Shown here: piece by piece, positions 44,535 through 56,478 of the stretch
Layout of the letters: every line of letters begins with the position of its first letter
Numbering within the stretch: position 1 is the stretch's first letter
DNA from: Ariolimax columbianus
Taxonomy: Eukaryota > Mollusca > Gastropoda > Stylommatophora > Arionidae
Assembly: GCA_036924085.1 (NCBI GenBank)
Contig: JAVGWX010000012.1
Location: forward strand, 6,343,978 to 6,407,977
Direction: 5' to 3'
DNA length: 64,000 nt
Notes under the pieces: generated by a model
Databases searched by the model: none
Told to the model about the DNA's origin: nothing
The model's input: the letters and a program-made list of their open reading frames with translations, nothing else
Position numbers and translations under genes: made by a program

Positions 44535-45950
44535 AGACAGGGAAGAGGCACTACAGAACATGTATTTAATTTAAGGCTGCTAAGCGAGAAATATATAGAA
44601 CTGGAAACCTAAAGCTGTGCCAAAATTACAGAACAATAAGCCTCATTAGTCACCCTAGCAAGATCATGCTTATATTAATCCTCGACCGATTGAAACCCCA
44701 AGCAGATACAAATTATTGCCGAGGAGCAAGCAGGGTTCAGACAGGAAAAAAGCACTACAGAACATATATTTATTTTAAGGCTGCTAAGCGAGAAATATCT
44801 AGAACAACAGCAAACACTGTATCATGTGTTTGAGGATTTTAAGAAGGCGTTTGATAGGGTATGGCATAAAGCGCTTTGGCCAACCATGAGAATGTATAAT
44901 ATCAACGGAAATATTATAACGGTCATTGAACACCTGTATAACAAGGCGTCTAGCGCTGTTCTTGTGAATGGGAGGCGAGGGGACTGGTTTCGCACATCAG
45001 TTGGAGTGAGACAGGGGTGTACACTCTCTCCAACTTTTTTCAATATATTCCTTGAAGGAATTATGAGTGAGACACTTCAAGGTCACGTTGGTACTGTCAA
45101 GATAGGGGGCCGAACGATTACCAACCTTCGTTTTGCAGATGATATCGACGGGTTGGCGGGTTCAGAAGCAGAACTCCAGGAATGGGTCAGAAGGCTCGAT
45201 GAAACAGCTCTTGACTATGGTATGGAGATAAACGCTGGAAAGACAAAATAAATGACCAACAACGCCACGGGCTTCAACAGTAGGATAAAAGCTAACGGTC
45301 AGGAACTCGAAGTGGTTGACCGTTTTAAATATCTTGGGTCGATTGTCAGTGATAAAGGATCACCATGTGAGGTGTTGGCCAGAATAGCACAGACAATATC
45401 GGCGCTTGCACGGCTTAACAGAATCTGGCCAGATAAACGGTTAGCACTACGCACGAAAATCAGATTAATGCGTACGCTGGTCCTGTCAATATTCCTCTAT
45501 GTGTGTTAGACATGGACAGTTACAGCTGACCTTCAACGAAGGATACAGGCCTTGGAAATGAGATGTTTCCGAAAACTTTTAAACGTCACGTACAAAGATC
45601 GAGTTAAAAATGAGGAAATACGAGATAGAATTACAACAGCAATAGGGCCTTTCGAAGACCTCTTGGCAACTGTCAAAAGAAGGAAACTCACTTGGAACGG
45701 TCACATATCGAGATCAAAGGGTCTTGCAAATACAATCCTCTACGGAAATGTGCATGACAAACGACGAAAAGGCCGGCCCAAAGAGAGATGAGAGGACAAC
45801 ATAGAAGAATGGACCAGTCTCCGACTAAAGAGTCACAGGCAGCGGCATCTGACAGAGAGGCGTGGCGTGGGGTTGTGAGGATGTCTTCATGTGTGCCCCA
45901 ACGACCTCACCTGTTACGGGATGACCTGACAGGATTATACTGACACAAAA
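44535..45950 (+). mobile_element. LINE C copy, RT to C-terminus
   Basis: The plus strand, 5'-truncated within the RT. It starts LKLCQNYRTISLISHPSKIM and reaches the end of a C-terminal domain, RKLTWNGHISRSKGLANTIL and GRPKER followed by EDNIEEWTSL. It points towards LINE B's 5' side. It was jumbled on entry or later: a ~65-bp RT segment occurs twice, at 44537-44602 and 44739-44805. A 3'-end relative lies at 13.9-14.2 kb. Confidence 0.88.
44826..45251 (+). pseudogene. LINE C reverse-transcriptase core (141 codons)
   Basis: The catalytic core is intact over this stretch: motif A FEDFKKAFDRVWHKALW, motif B SVGVRQGCTLSPTFFNIFLE and motif C NLRFADDIDGLAGSEAELQE, then YGMEINAGKTK. A TAA at 45249-45251 interrupts it; the same frame continues for 85 codons (MTNNATGF, VDRFKYLGSIVSDKG) to a TAG at 45507. 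After that come ALEMRCFRKLLNVTYKDRV and the GH..RS segment. The stops follow single-base changes, so the copy is fairly young but dead. Confidence 0.88.
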
Positions 45951-46745
45951 ATGAAATGATACATGTACTGTATTTGATTAGCGTAAATATAAAATTGTAT
46001 CAGTTCTGTCAAAGATTGTTCTAAATATAAAATTGTAGTTTGTCTGTCACAGATTGTCCCAATGTAAAACGATATCACTACCGGTAAATATTATCTCCAA
46101 TAAATGTTAGAGAGAAGAAGAAAAGATCAGAAAAGATTGTGCCTAACAGACTGCGGGTCTAACTTAGCTCTCGTGATTTAGTTCATTATGTATGCCACCA
46201 GGCTACAGATTGGGCTGGGATTTTCATCAAAAGATGACTTGCCTTTGAGCGAACGGAAACGTCTTGAGGTTTTCCATTTATATTAATAAGTTCGTTCATT
46301 TGGTGGTGTTTTTCTTTGCAATGAAACTGTCAAAGTCATCGACGATTTTAAATAGTATTTTGGCTGCCCTATGCAGTATTTTCACGGTCCAGTACACACG
46401 GCTGAATACGAGTATGGCGCCCTTCGCCCTGCTTGCTGACAAGATATGGGCCAGAGGGGGACTAACACATCGTCCGTGAAAGAATGGGTCCTGCCCAGCT
46501 AACAACATCTCCAAGACACATCGCTCACATGTCTTGAATCCTCGTGGCCCCCGTTCCAAGGCAGCGTAGTACTTGGCTCCCTTCAAGGAACCCACATAGA
46601 CCTCACTCGACACACTTACCGTGGAACCACAAGGTGCCAGGATTTAGTCACCGGATATTTGTAGTTCAATGAAAATTGTAACTTAAAGTCTGGCCGCTGC
46701 AGTGGTCGATCGGCGCAACGGGATACTAATGCATGAGCGAACCTA
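45951..46745. other. unassigned DNA with a 105-codon minus-strand frame
   Basis: The frame at 46296-46613 (minus) has CERCVLEMLLAGQDPFFHGR and no family resemblance; it could be an exon-like accident. No splice context could be supported. A (TTA)n run starts at 46746. Confidence 0.4.
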
Positions 46746-47460
46746 ATTATTATTATTATTATTATTGTTATTATTATATACAAAGGCTGAAGAATCAATA
46801 CTGATGTCAGATTTGTCTTCCATTCATGGACGACATAGTTCTGATCGGGGTCTGCCATATAAGCCAATCACTGCAACTGAAGATGCTCAACAAAGTGAGA
46901 AAAACAAGAGGGTTAGTAATGAATATCTCCAAAACTAAAGTCGTGAGAAAATGTTAAGCCCATTGGGGCACAGTCATCATCAATGAGAACAATTGTAAGA
47001 TGTCTAGGAATTCTGATCTCTGTAATATCTCAACATACATAATAACTATAACTTAGAACCAGGACAAGGCGATATCGTTGGCTGGGCAAGCTTCTCGTCC
47101 GTACAGACAGTCCTGGAAGATTGTTATGATCGGGCCATTCGCGCTTCTGTTTTCAATTTTGCAATAACAGTGCAATGTGCAATGCTACTAAAACATGGAC
47201 GCTCACAAAACCATTAGATGACAATTTGAGTGTGACGCAGACCTCTCTCAGGAGACACATGGTCGGACATGCTATATGCAAACCAGAGCATGCATAACCT
47301 ACATCATTCAGATCTTTGGCACATTTCATTGACGAGCGATGATGTGGTTGACACTTACAAGACAAATCAACATTTCACAGTCCACATACCCATAGGAAGG
47401 GATCACCGTTGGGGAATGTCGACAACCGTCTGGTAGCCAACCCAATGAGGAAAGAAAAGA
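46746..47460 (+). pseudogene. LINE relic: YADD-like region to C-terminus
   Basis: After a (TTA)n run (46746-46778), plus-strand frames read FMDDIVLIGVCHISQSLQLK and NKVRKTRGLVMNISKTKV. This matches RT motif C (FADDIVLI, with Ala replaced by Met) and the following NMSKTK block. Further on come TWTLTKPLDDNLSVTQTSLR and RDHRWGMSTTVW-like pieces, the RTE-type C-terminus. Stops and at least three frame changes occur. The N-terminal RT is absent. RTE-like assignment is from remembered consensus. Confidence 0.75.
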
Positions 47461-47500
47461 TTACCATGTAGACAGCCGATGTGTTAGTCATACTTTTCCC

Positions 47501-48230
47501 TCCACTGCAACTCTGTCCTGTCAGACTCCCTTTAACTCCCCTACAACTTTGTCCTGTCAGACGCCCTTTAACTCCCCTACAACTCTGTCCTGTCAGACTC
47601 CCTTTAACTCCCCTACAACTTTGTCCTGTCAGACGCCCTTTAACTCCCCTACAACTTTGTCCTGTCAGACGCCCTTTAACTCCCCTACAACTTTGTCCTG
47701 TCAGACTCCCTTTAACTCCCCTACAACTTTGTCCTGTCAGACTCCCTTTAACTCCCCTACAACTTTGTCCTGTCAGACGCCCTTTAACTCCCCTACAACT
47801 TTGTCCTGTCAGACTCCCTTTAACTCCCCTACAACTTTGTCCTGTCAGACGCCCTTTAACTCCCCTACAACTTTGTCCTGTCAGACTCCCTTTAACTCCC
47901 CTACAACTTTGTCCTGTCAGACTCCCTTTAACTCCCCTACAACTTTGTCCTGTCAGACTCCCTTTAACTCCCCTACAACTTTGTCCTGTCAGACTCCCTT
48001 TAACTCCCCTACAACTTTGTCCTGTCAGACTCCCTTTAACTCCCCTACAACTTTGTCCTGTCAGACTCCCTTTAACTCCCCTACAACTCTGCCCTGTCAG
48101 ACTCCCTTTAACTCCCCTACAACTCTGCCCTGTCAGACTCCCTTTAACTCCCCTACAACTCTGTCCTGTCAGACTTCGTTTCCCTCCACTACACCTCTGC
48201 CCTGTCAGACTCCCTTGCCGACTACTACAA
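47501..48230. repeat. 36-bp minisatellite, ~20 units, open in two frames
   Basis: The unit actttgtcctgtcagactcc plus ctttaactcccctaca recurs with little divergence; c/g variation (actccc or acgccc) marks sub-types. Since 36 is divisible by 3, long frames of 253 codons (LPLTPLQLCPVR) and 232 codons (CQTPFNSPTTLS) run through it. No start context, flanking exon or domain supports a gene. Confidence 0.95.
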
Positions 48231-48464
48231 TGTCCACGATAGGTTAAACGGAAAGATTATTATCCAATGGACCTCCAAAGCCTATGATAAAGATCAGAAC
48301 AGTTGAGTTGACGTTGGTACAATCCCCACTGAGGTACGGGCCATCAAGTAATTATATAAGTGATCAGTTATGTCGTATGATTCACTCCAATAAACAAGTA
48401 TATATACGCTGTAAAGGTTGATCCAAATATACAATGATGTATTTCCTGTTAAAAGTTGACCCAA

Positions 48465-48876
48465 TCTCGCTTGTTTTACCCCAGCAAGGTCTAACAAACT
48501 ACACGCCATGTCTCACTATTTTACTCCAACAAGGTCTAACAACCTACACGCCATGTCTCACTATTTTACCCCAACAAGGTCTAACAACCTACACGCCATG
48601 TCTCACTGTTTTACCCCAACAAGGTCTGACAACATACACGCATGTCTCAATGTTTTACCCCAACAAGGTCTGAGAACTTACACGCCATGTCTCACTGTTT
48701 TACCCCAACAAGGTCTAACAACCTACACGCCATATCTCAATGTTTTACCCCAGCAAGGTCTAACAGCCTACACGCCATGTCTCACTGTTTTACCCCAACA
48801 AGGTCTGACAACCTACACGCATGTCTCAATGTTTTATCCCAACAAGGTCTGACAACTTACACGCCATGTCTCACTG
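48465..48876. repeat. 45-bp minisatellite, ~9 units
   Basis: The unit tctcactgttttaccccaac, aaggtctgacaacctacacg, ccatg recurs. Two units are 44 bp (cacgcatg), which shifts the frame of any read-through peptide. Confidence 0.95.
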
Positions 48877-49701
48877 TTCGTCGCCTTGTATACATAGATG
48901 CCATATTTGAGAAATATGACATGTATTTGTCATCTGGATCCCCATACACCAGCTTGTGTTGACTAGTGCCCCGGTAATGCCAAACAAAGCTTCCATTACG
49001 ACTTCACAACGCCTACCCGACTAATGAGGTTTCTGTTGATTCAGCTAGACGCTAATGGTGTTTGTACTACCACTGCTTTATATCGCGATCCCGATGCATG
49101 CATTGTCTGGTTATGGTTGCTGATACTGGTCACAATCATCTAGATTTGTTGTTGTTGTTGTAACTGTTGACATGCACATTCTTGTTGGTACTATCATTGT
49201 TACTGATTTGTTATCATCGGTATAGAAGGCCACCTGCTTCCAGTCTAGATATAACATCTGCTAGAACTCTCGCGTGTGACACAATCAACAATTAAGGCAG
49301 CATAAGACCTAGATAAGGACTCTGGGCGGTTCAACAAGTTCTGCCGTTTTATGTAAGGTCCGACGGTCTCAATTATTGTACGTGTTTAATGTGTTAACAT
49401 CTGAGGTATGCTCCTTGTATGGTGTTGGAAGAATCAATCACATCTCCAGGCATGGATCCAAACACAAGCTCAATTAACTTTGCATTCAATAATATTACAT
49501 TTGTTGACCTCTTTATGCGAGGAAAATTGCCCCTGCTTCTGTACCTTTCGCCGGTGGCAGCTGTCTCGACTGGGAAGGGGTCAGGCTTTGCAGTGTCATA
49601 TTTTTGTCTAGAGTGTTTCTGAATGACAATTTTATGCAAGAGAAACATACATCACTCGCTTTCCACTTAAGACGTATTGTGTCCTTGTAATTGACACGCT
49701 C
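48877..49701. other. unassigned DNA
   Basis: No coding match. Contains a short gttgttgttgttg run near 49148. Confidence 0.5.
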
Positions 49702-49860
49702 AAGTTAATTCAGCTGTAAATGGGTACATATTACTAGGAAAGGAAAGGCAGCGAAAATCAGAGGAAGCCGCAAAACTTCATGAAATCCCTGGGACCTATT
49801 GCAGTGCACTCACTAACGCCTCATCTCCGACAGTGGTGTCAGATGTGACTATATGAACAT
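49702..49860 (+). mobile_element. SINE body copy
   Basis: It has ttcagctgtaaatgggtaca, then aggaaaggcagcgaaaatca, then cactaacgcctcatctccga with cagtggtgtcag. This is the same block order as at 57.05 kb (plus) and 6.9 kb (minus). The tRNA-like head is not recognisable. Confidence 0.6.
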
Positions 49861-50007
49861 GACATGTCACTGTCCTTGTTCGTTGTCACGTTTGCGTTTT
49901 GCTTGCTGGTCTTCTTTTATTCTACTCGCGTTGGTTTTGACACATGTCTAGCCTTGATAATGACTGTCTGTAACCCTGGTCAGAGCAATTCAACGGGCAA
50001 AAAGAGG

Positions 50008-50685
50008 TGTCTGCAATCGTCACAAGTAATGTAGACTTGAGAAGGACTGTTGGACATGGGTGGATGTCTCTGTAGTCGTCAGTAGAATGTAGACTTGAGA
50101 AGGACTATTGGACATGGGTGGATGTCTCTGTAGTCGTCAGTAGAATGTAGACTTGAGAAGGACTGTTGGACATGGGTGGATGTCTCTGTAGTCGTCAGTA
50201 GAATGTAGACTTGAGAAGGACTGTTGGACATGGGTGGATGTCTCTGTAGTAGTCAGTAGAATGTAGACTTGAGAAGGACTGATGAATGGATATCTCTGTA
50301 GTCGTCAGTGGAATGTAGATTTGAGAAGGACTGTTGGACATGAGTGGATGTCTCTGTAGTCGTCAGTGGAATGTAGACTTGAGAAGGACTATTGGACATG
50401 AGTGGATGTCTCTGTAGTCGTCAGTAGAATGTAGACTTGAGAAGGACTGTTGGACATGAGTGGATGTCTCTGTAGTCGTCAGTGGAATGTAGACTTGAGA
50501 AGGACTATTGGACATGAGTGGATGTCTCTGTAGTCGTCAGTGGAATGTAGACTTGAGAAGGACTGTTGGACTGATGAATGGATGTCTATGTAGTCGTCAG
50601 TGGAATGTAGACTTACGAATAATGGTTGAAATCACAAGAAGAACTGTCTATGGTCTTCAGAAGGAACGTAGACTTGAAATAAATA
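50008..50685. repeat. 58-bp minisatellite, ~11 units
   Basis: The unit agtagaatgtagacttgaga, aggactgttggacatgggtg, gatgtctctgtagtcgtc recurs. Units to the right carry gtggaatg and catgagtgg variants, and two have lost gttggacat-type segments. It decays into a partial unit at 50646-50685. Confidence 0.95.
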
Positions 50686-51483
50686 CATTGAACGCATGAG
50701 GTGATATGTCTGCATGCCTCTTTAGAAGAGCTCAGCCTTGAGAAGAGATGTGTTGTATTCGATCTATGATGTTCAGTACTCCGTATATATTTGTTATTGT
50801 GTTACCAGTATTGTTAGCTTCCTTGTTAAACACAAGTGTGACACAATTTTTAATTGTTATCACCTGTATATGTGTGTGCGATGAATAAAACGATGTCGTC
50901 TTCCAGATTCTTGCTTCTCTTGGTAAGTTCTGTCGAGTCATAGTTTCTTTGGAAAGGAGTTGACTTATACTCCCACTATTCACCCCTCCACTCGTGCACG
51001 CATACATATTATTGTTCTGAATGACAGGGATATCGATTTTCTTGACAATTATTCCCGCAGAGAACATCAATATTACTGTTACAAATACAACAAATCTCTA
51101 CAACAGACAGCATAGACAAACAAGTGAGAGGTCAAATACTAGAAGGGAAGTAATTACAGCGTACGAATAAGGAAACCGGTACGCTGATGTCAAGAGTAGC
51201 CTAAAATGGCAATACTTACTATTTTCGGTTCATTCAATCTTCTACCGCCAAAAAATTGTTGTACTTTATTTCGTTCTACCTACACAGAAGACGAATTACA
51301 AACAGTCTTGTTTTTGCTAAATACGTAAAGTACAGGTGGTACCGAAAATCAAAATTAATTTATTATGTGAATGAACAAGATGGCTCCAAAAAGATTATAT
51401 TTGAGGTTATAAGGGTCGTACGATGAACACGATTATAGGTAAACCGTAGTACAATTCAATAGTCCTCAGTATGTTTACCATTG
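50686..51483. other. unassigned DNA
   Basis: A 112-codon minus-strand frame (50732-51070) has no recognisable domain. Confidence 0.5.
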
Positions 51484-52016
51484 TAGGGGCAGGATCAAAG
51501 TGTGGGCTCTACACTGTAGGGGAGGATCAAAGTGTGGGCTCTACACTGTAGAGGGAGGATCAAAGTGTGGGCTCTACACTGTAGGGGGAGGATCAACGTG
51601 TGGGCTTTACGCTGTAGGGGGGGGGGGGGATACAAGTGTGGGCTCTACACTGTAAGGGGAGGATCAAAGTGTGGACACTACACTGTAGGGGTAAGTTGGA
51701 GTGTGGACACGACTTCGTAGGGGTAGGATGGAAGTGTGGACACTACACTGTAGGGGGAGGATCAAAGTGTGGACACTACATTAAAGGGGGAGGATCAAAG
51801 TGAAGGCTCTACACTGTAGGAGGAGGATCAAAGTGTGGACACTACACTGTAGGGGTAAGTTGGAGTGTGGACACTACACTGTAGGGGTAGGTTGGAAGTG
51901 TGGACACGACTTCGTAGGGGTAGGATGGAAGTGTGGACACTACACTGTAGGGATAACATGGAAGTGTGGACACTACACTGTAGGGGTAAGATGGAGTGTG
52001 GACACTACACTGTTAG
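51484..52016. repeat. 33-bp minisatellite, ~16 units
   Basis: The unit actacactgtagggggagga plus tcaaagtgtggac recurs. Sub-types replace aggatcaaag with aagttggag or aggatggaag. A run of 13 G (51617-51629) sits in one unit. Confidence 0.95.
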
Positions 52017-52068
52017 ATAAGATCAACATGTAGATATCGGTCTACAGTAGCGTTCCAGAAAACAAAAT

Positions 52069-52270
52069 TGAACCCTGTATCTACACCATGAACCCTGTAC
52101 CTACACCATGAACCCTGTACCTACACCATGAACCCTGTACCTACACCATGAACCCTGTACCTACACCATGAACCCTGTACCTACACCATGAACCCTGTAC
52201 CTACACCATGAACCCTGTACCTACACCATGAACCCTGTACCTACACCATAAACCCTGTACCTACACCATT
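52069..52270. repeat. 20-bp minisatellite, ~10 units
   Basis: aaccctgtacctacaccatg is repeated with almost no variation. Confidence 0.97.
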
Positions 52271-52325
52271 TAAAAAAAATGTGCTTTGCTGCTGCGCTAA
52301 CCAGAATCCTGTTTTCGGATATAGC

Positions 52326-53038
52326 CAGCGTTCAGCGCTGTACAACAGTTCCTATTTGGAACGATCAGCTTTCAGAGCTGTACAAAAGTTCCTATTTGGA
52401 ACGATCAGCTTTCAGCGCTGTACAGCAGTTCCTATTTGGAACGATCAGCTTTCAGCGCTGTACACCAGTTCCTATTTGGAACGATCAGCTTTCAGCGCTG
52501 TACAACAGTTCCTATTGTGAACGATCAGCTTTCAGCGCTGTACAACAGTTCCTATTTGGAACGATCAGCTTTAAACGCTGTACAACAGTTCCTATTTGGA
52601 ACGATCAGCTTTCAATGCTGTACAACAGTTTCTATTTGTAAGTGTCAGCTTTCAGCGCTGTACAACAGTTCCTATTTGTAACGATCAGCTTTAAACGCTG
52701 TACAACAGTTCCTATTTGGAACGATCAGCTTTCAATGCTGTACAACAGTTTCTATTTGTAAGTGTTAGCTTTCAGCGCTGTACAATAGTTCCTATTTGGA
52801 ACGATCAGCTTTAAACGCTGAACAACAGTTCCTATTTGGAACGATCAGCTTTAAACGCTGTACAACAGTTCCTATTTGGAACGATCAGCTTTCAACGCTG
52901 TTCAATAGTTCCTATTTGTAAGTGTCAACTTTCAGCGCTGTACAACATTTCCTATTTGTAAGTGTCAGCTTTCAGCGCTGTACAACAGTTCCTTTTTGGA
53001 AGGGTCAGCTTCCAGAGGTGTGCAACAGTTCTTATTAG
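52326..53038. repeat. 40-bp minisatellite with 120-bp higher-order units
   Basis: The unit cgctgtacaacagttcctat plus ttggaacgatcagctttcag recurs about 17 times. From 52561, blocks of three distinct monomers (ttaaacgctg, ttcaatgctg, ttcagcgctg types) repeat as a 120-bp set in two consecutive copies. Confidence 0.95.
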
Positions 53039-53254
53039 ACAGCCACTTTATCTTTTGGTCAGCTCATGCGCTCAGATATACATGTAACCAAAAATAAGGC
53101 TACAATTTTAACACAGCGCAATAAGTATAGTTTAGAAATTGCATCAGAATAGAAACATAGAAACATACATTAAAACTAAGTTACTGCCTACCATGTTCGT
53201 CGAGGACAAAGCGCCATATAAGTAAAATGGAATAACACTTATTAACAGTAGTAG

Positions 53255-53684
53255 TGAATACATATCTGAGAGTGCTTATCTGAACGCATACATATCTGAG
53301 AGTGCTTATCTGAACGCATACATATCTGAGAGTGCTTATCTGAACGCATACATATCTGAGAGTGCTTATCTGAACGCATACATATCTGAGAGTGCTTATC
53401 TGAACGCATACATATCAGAGTTTTTATCTAAAGTAGACATATCTGAGAGTGCTTATCTGAACGCATACATATCTGAGAGTGCTTATCTAAACGCATACAT
53501 ATCTGAGAGTGCTTATCTGAATGCATACATATCTGAGAGTGCTTATCTGAACGCATACATATATGAGAGGGCTTATCTGAACGCATACATATCTGATAAT
53601 GCTTATCTGAACGCATACATATCTGAGAGTGCTTATCTGAACGCATACATATCTGAGAGTGCTTATCTGAACGCATACATATAT
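53255..53684. repeat. 30-bp minisatellite, left part, ~14 units
   Basis: The unit atctgagagtgcttatctga plus acgcatacat recurs. One degenerate unit (cagagtttttatctaaagta) lies near 53416. The array stops at the LINE A insertion and resumes at 56613. Confidence 0.95.
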
Positions 53685-53789
53685 GCATATGTGCCCTGAG
53701 CGAGACACGACTGGCAGAGAAAGGGCAGATCACAGAAGACGGCGCTGGTTATACAGCCTTGAAGCTGGAGTTGGCTTTGCCATCAAGAC

Positions 53790-54568
53790 ATGGTCGACAA
53801 GCTCACAAGCATGCCAAAAGGAATCAGTGACCGCCTGATTACACTGCGTCTCCCCCTAATAGGAGAGCGCCATGCAACATTCATCAGTGCATACGCACCC
53901 ACAATGACAAATCCTCAGGAAACAAAAGATAAGTTTTATGAGAACATTGAAGTGCTCATCGCTGCAGTCCCCAAATCTGACAAACTAGTCATCCTCGGTG
54001 ATGTTAACGCTAGGGTTGGCACAGACCATACAGCCTGAGGGGAGGGGGTGGGGGGGTGGGGGCATTGGCATACATGGTATCGGAAAATGCAATAGTAACG
54101 GACTACTACTTCTGAGAACATGTGCCGCAAATGAACTACTCATTACAAACACAGCTTTCCGACTTCCTGTTCGAAATAGAACCACATTGATGTACCCAAG
54201 GTCCCGCCACTGGCACCTAATTGACTACATTATCATCAGACGTAGGGATCGAGCGGATGCTATGGTAACGAAGAGTATGTGTGGTGCAGAATGTTGGACC
54301 GACCATCGACTTGTCATTGCCAAGCTAAACTTCAAGATCCAGCCAAGAATGCGACCCCAGGGAAAGAAACCACCGAGGAGGCTAAATGTCTCTCAGCTAA
54401 AATACGAACCCACGAGAGGAGGCTTCCAGGAAAAGCTTGAGGGCAGACTATCTGAGCTTCGTTTTGAAAAAAAACGACATCAAAGAGAACTGGGCATCAT
54501 TGAGAAACACACTCTACGATACAGCTGTTAAACACATTGGCCCACTCAGGCGCAAGCATAAGGACTGA
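53790..54568 (+). pseudogene. LINE A copy 2 endonuclease, broken
   Basis: The first frame reads VDKLTSMPKGISDRLITLRL to LVILGDVNARVGTDHTA, then a stop at 54036-54038 within a G-rich insertion. The next frame resumes IGIHGIGKCNSNGLLLLRTC, SRHWHLIDYIIIRRRD and ECWTDHRLVIAKLNFK, so the Asp and His blocks remain. A run of seven or more A near 54466 causes another shift. The domain ends at RKHKD before TGA 54566-54568. Confidence 0.88.
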
Positions 54569-56350
54569 CTTGATGAGAACGATCTGGAAATACAGGGCCT
54601 TCTCGATGCAAAATATGAAGCGCACAGGGAATACCAGAGGGACACACCATCTCCGGCAGCAAAAGCTGCTTTCAATACTGCTCGCAAAGCTGTCCAGACC
54701 AGGCTTAGAGAGATGCAAGACTCCTGGCTCAGCAAAAGAGCTGACAAAATTGAGGTTTTCGCCGAGCGTCATGACACCAAACGGTTTTACGAGACACTGA
54801 AAGCTATCAACGGCCCGCAGCCCTCTAGTAATACTCCAGTTCGCAGTGCGGATGGGATACTGCTAACATATAAGGTTCAGATTCTAGACATATGGGCAGA
54901 CCACTTCTGCAAAATACTAAACCACCCATCGTCCATAAATTAAGAGGCCATCCGGCGAATGCCGCAGGTGGAACTGAACCTGGCGTTGGATGAAGTCATT
55001 ACTGAGGAGGAAGTCGACAGTGAAATCAGTTCACTATCTATAGGAAAACCTTCAGGAGGTGATGCAATACCAGCAGAGGTATATAAGACAGCTGGCTCAT
55101 CCCTCACCAGAAGGATCACTGAACTCTTCTGTCACATGTGGGCTGAAGGAAAAATTCCGCAGGAGCTAAAGGACGCCTCAATCGTTCACCTGTACAAAAG
55201 AAAAAGCAACCGTCAGGAATGCGACAATCATCGTTGAATATATCGCTACTCTCCGTAGCAGGCAAGATCCTAGCGCGCTTACTGCTAAACATGCTCAACA
55301 AACACCTTGAACAAAGCCACCACCTCCCAGAAAGCCAATGAGGATTCAGAGCCGGAAGAGCAACAGTGGACATGATTTTTGCCGCTCGCAAAGTACAAGA
55401 GAAGTGTCGAGAACAAAATCAGGCCTTGTACACCACATTTATTGATTTGACAAAGGCATTTGATACAGTAAACAAAGGAGGGCCGTGGATGATAATGTCC
55501 AAGTTTTGCTGCCCCAACAAGTTCATAACAATGGTGAAACAGCTACACGAAGGCATGTGAGCTCGTGTACTAGACAGCGGTGCAATCTCTAAAACGTTTC
55601 TAGTATCAAACGGAGTAAAACAAGGATGTGTACTCGCCCCGACTTTGTTCAGCATGATGTTCGCGGCCACGATGACAGACGCCTTCAGATTGGAACTTGG
55701 AATACGCATAAAGTACCGCACAGATGGCAAATTACTCAATTCCTGAAGAATGAAGGCCAAAACTAAAGTGGCTGGCGATATAATCAGGGAACTTGTATTT
55801 GGTGTTGACTACGCTCTAATGAGCAACTCAGAACTGAACATGCAGGTTGGAATGGACCAGTTCTCTGCCACATGCGAAAATTTTGGCCTGACCATAAATG
55901 CAAAACAAAATAACAGAGGTCATGTACCAATCAGCACCAGGCATGCCGTACACAAAACCAGAGACTACAGTCAGCGGGCAGACCCTGAATGCCGTAGACG
56001 AATTCACATATCTGGGCAGCACGCTGTCGAGATCTGTCAGCCTAGACGATGAGGTGGCACGCAGAATAGCAAAGATGGTAAGATCGTGTCACTGACATCG
56101 AGGTTCTCTCGAGGGCTAACATGCACAGAACCCATGCACTGCTAGAAAAAGCACGACTAGGATGGGCCGGACACCTCGTCCGTATGTCAGACGAGCGGCT
56201 CCCAAAGAAGCTTTTCTACGGCGAGCTGAGAGAGGGATGGCGCGAGACAGGGCGCTCAAAGAAACGTTTTAAAGACGGTCTGAAGGACTCACTGAAAAGT
56301 TGCCAGATAGACATCGACACCTGGGAATGTTTTGCGCAAAAACAGATCTG
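54569..56350 (+). pseudogene. LINE A copy 2 RT and post-RT region, broken
   Basis: The RT can be followed as MQDSWLSKRADKIEVFAERH, QVELNLALDEVITEEEVDSE, then FIDLTKAFDTVNKGGPWMIM (motif A), GVKQGCVLAPTLFSMMF (motif B) and LVFGVDYALM at motif C, where copy 1 has FADD. Two substituted residues at the catalytic site alone should abolish activity. The post-RT part AHLVRMSDERLPKKLF-type block (56100-56350) is well preserved. Three of its stops are at codons that are Cys or Arg in copy 1. Confidence 0.88.
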
Positions 56351-56478
56351 ACTGCAGAAGCGCAGTCAAAGCGGGTGTAGCTACCGGCGAAGACGACCGT
56401 GTTGTGAAAGTCCAGAGCAAACGCGAGACCCGGAAATCTCGAACAGCCGGAACATCATCACCTTCTACAAACCACGTG

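Noticed and set aside
46296..46613. Host exon encoding a Cys-containing 105-codon peptide
   Set aside because: No domain, splice sites or start context could be supported; left as unassigned.
47481..48247. 253- and 232-codon proline-rich repeat proteins
   Set aside because: Two overlapping frames of the same 36-bp array; neither is favoured by codon use or context.
50732..51070. 112-codon minus-strand gene
   Set aside because: No domain and no second exon; length is within chance for this base composition.
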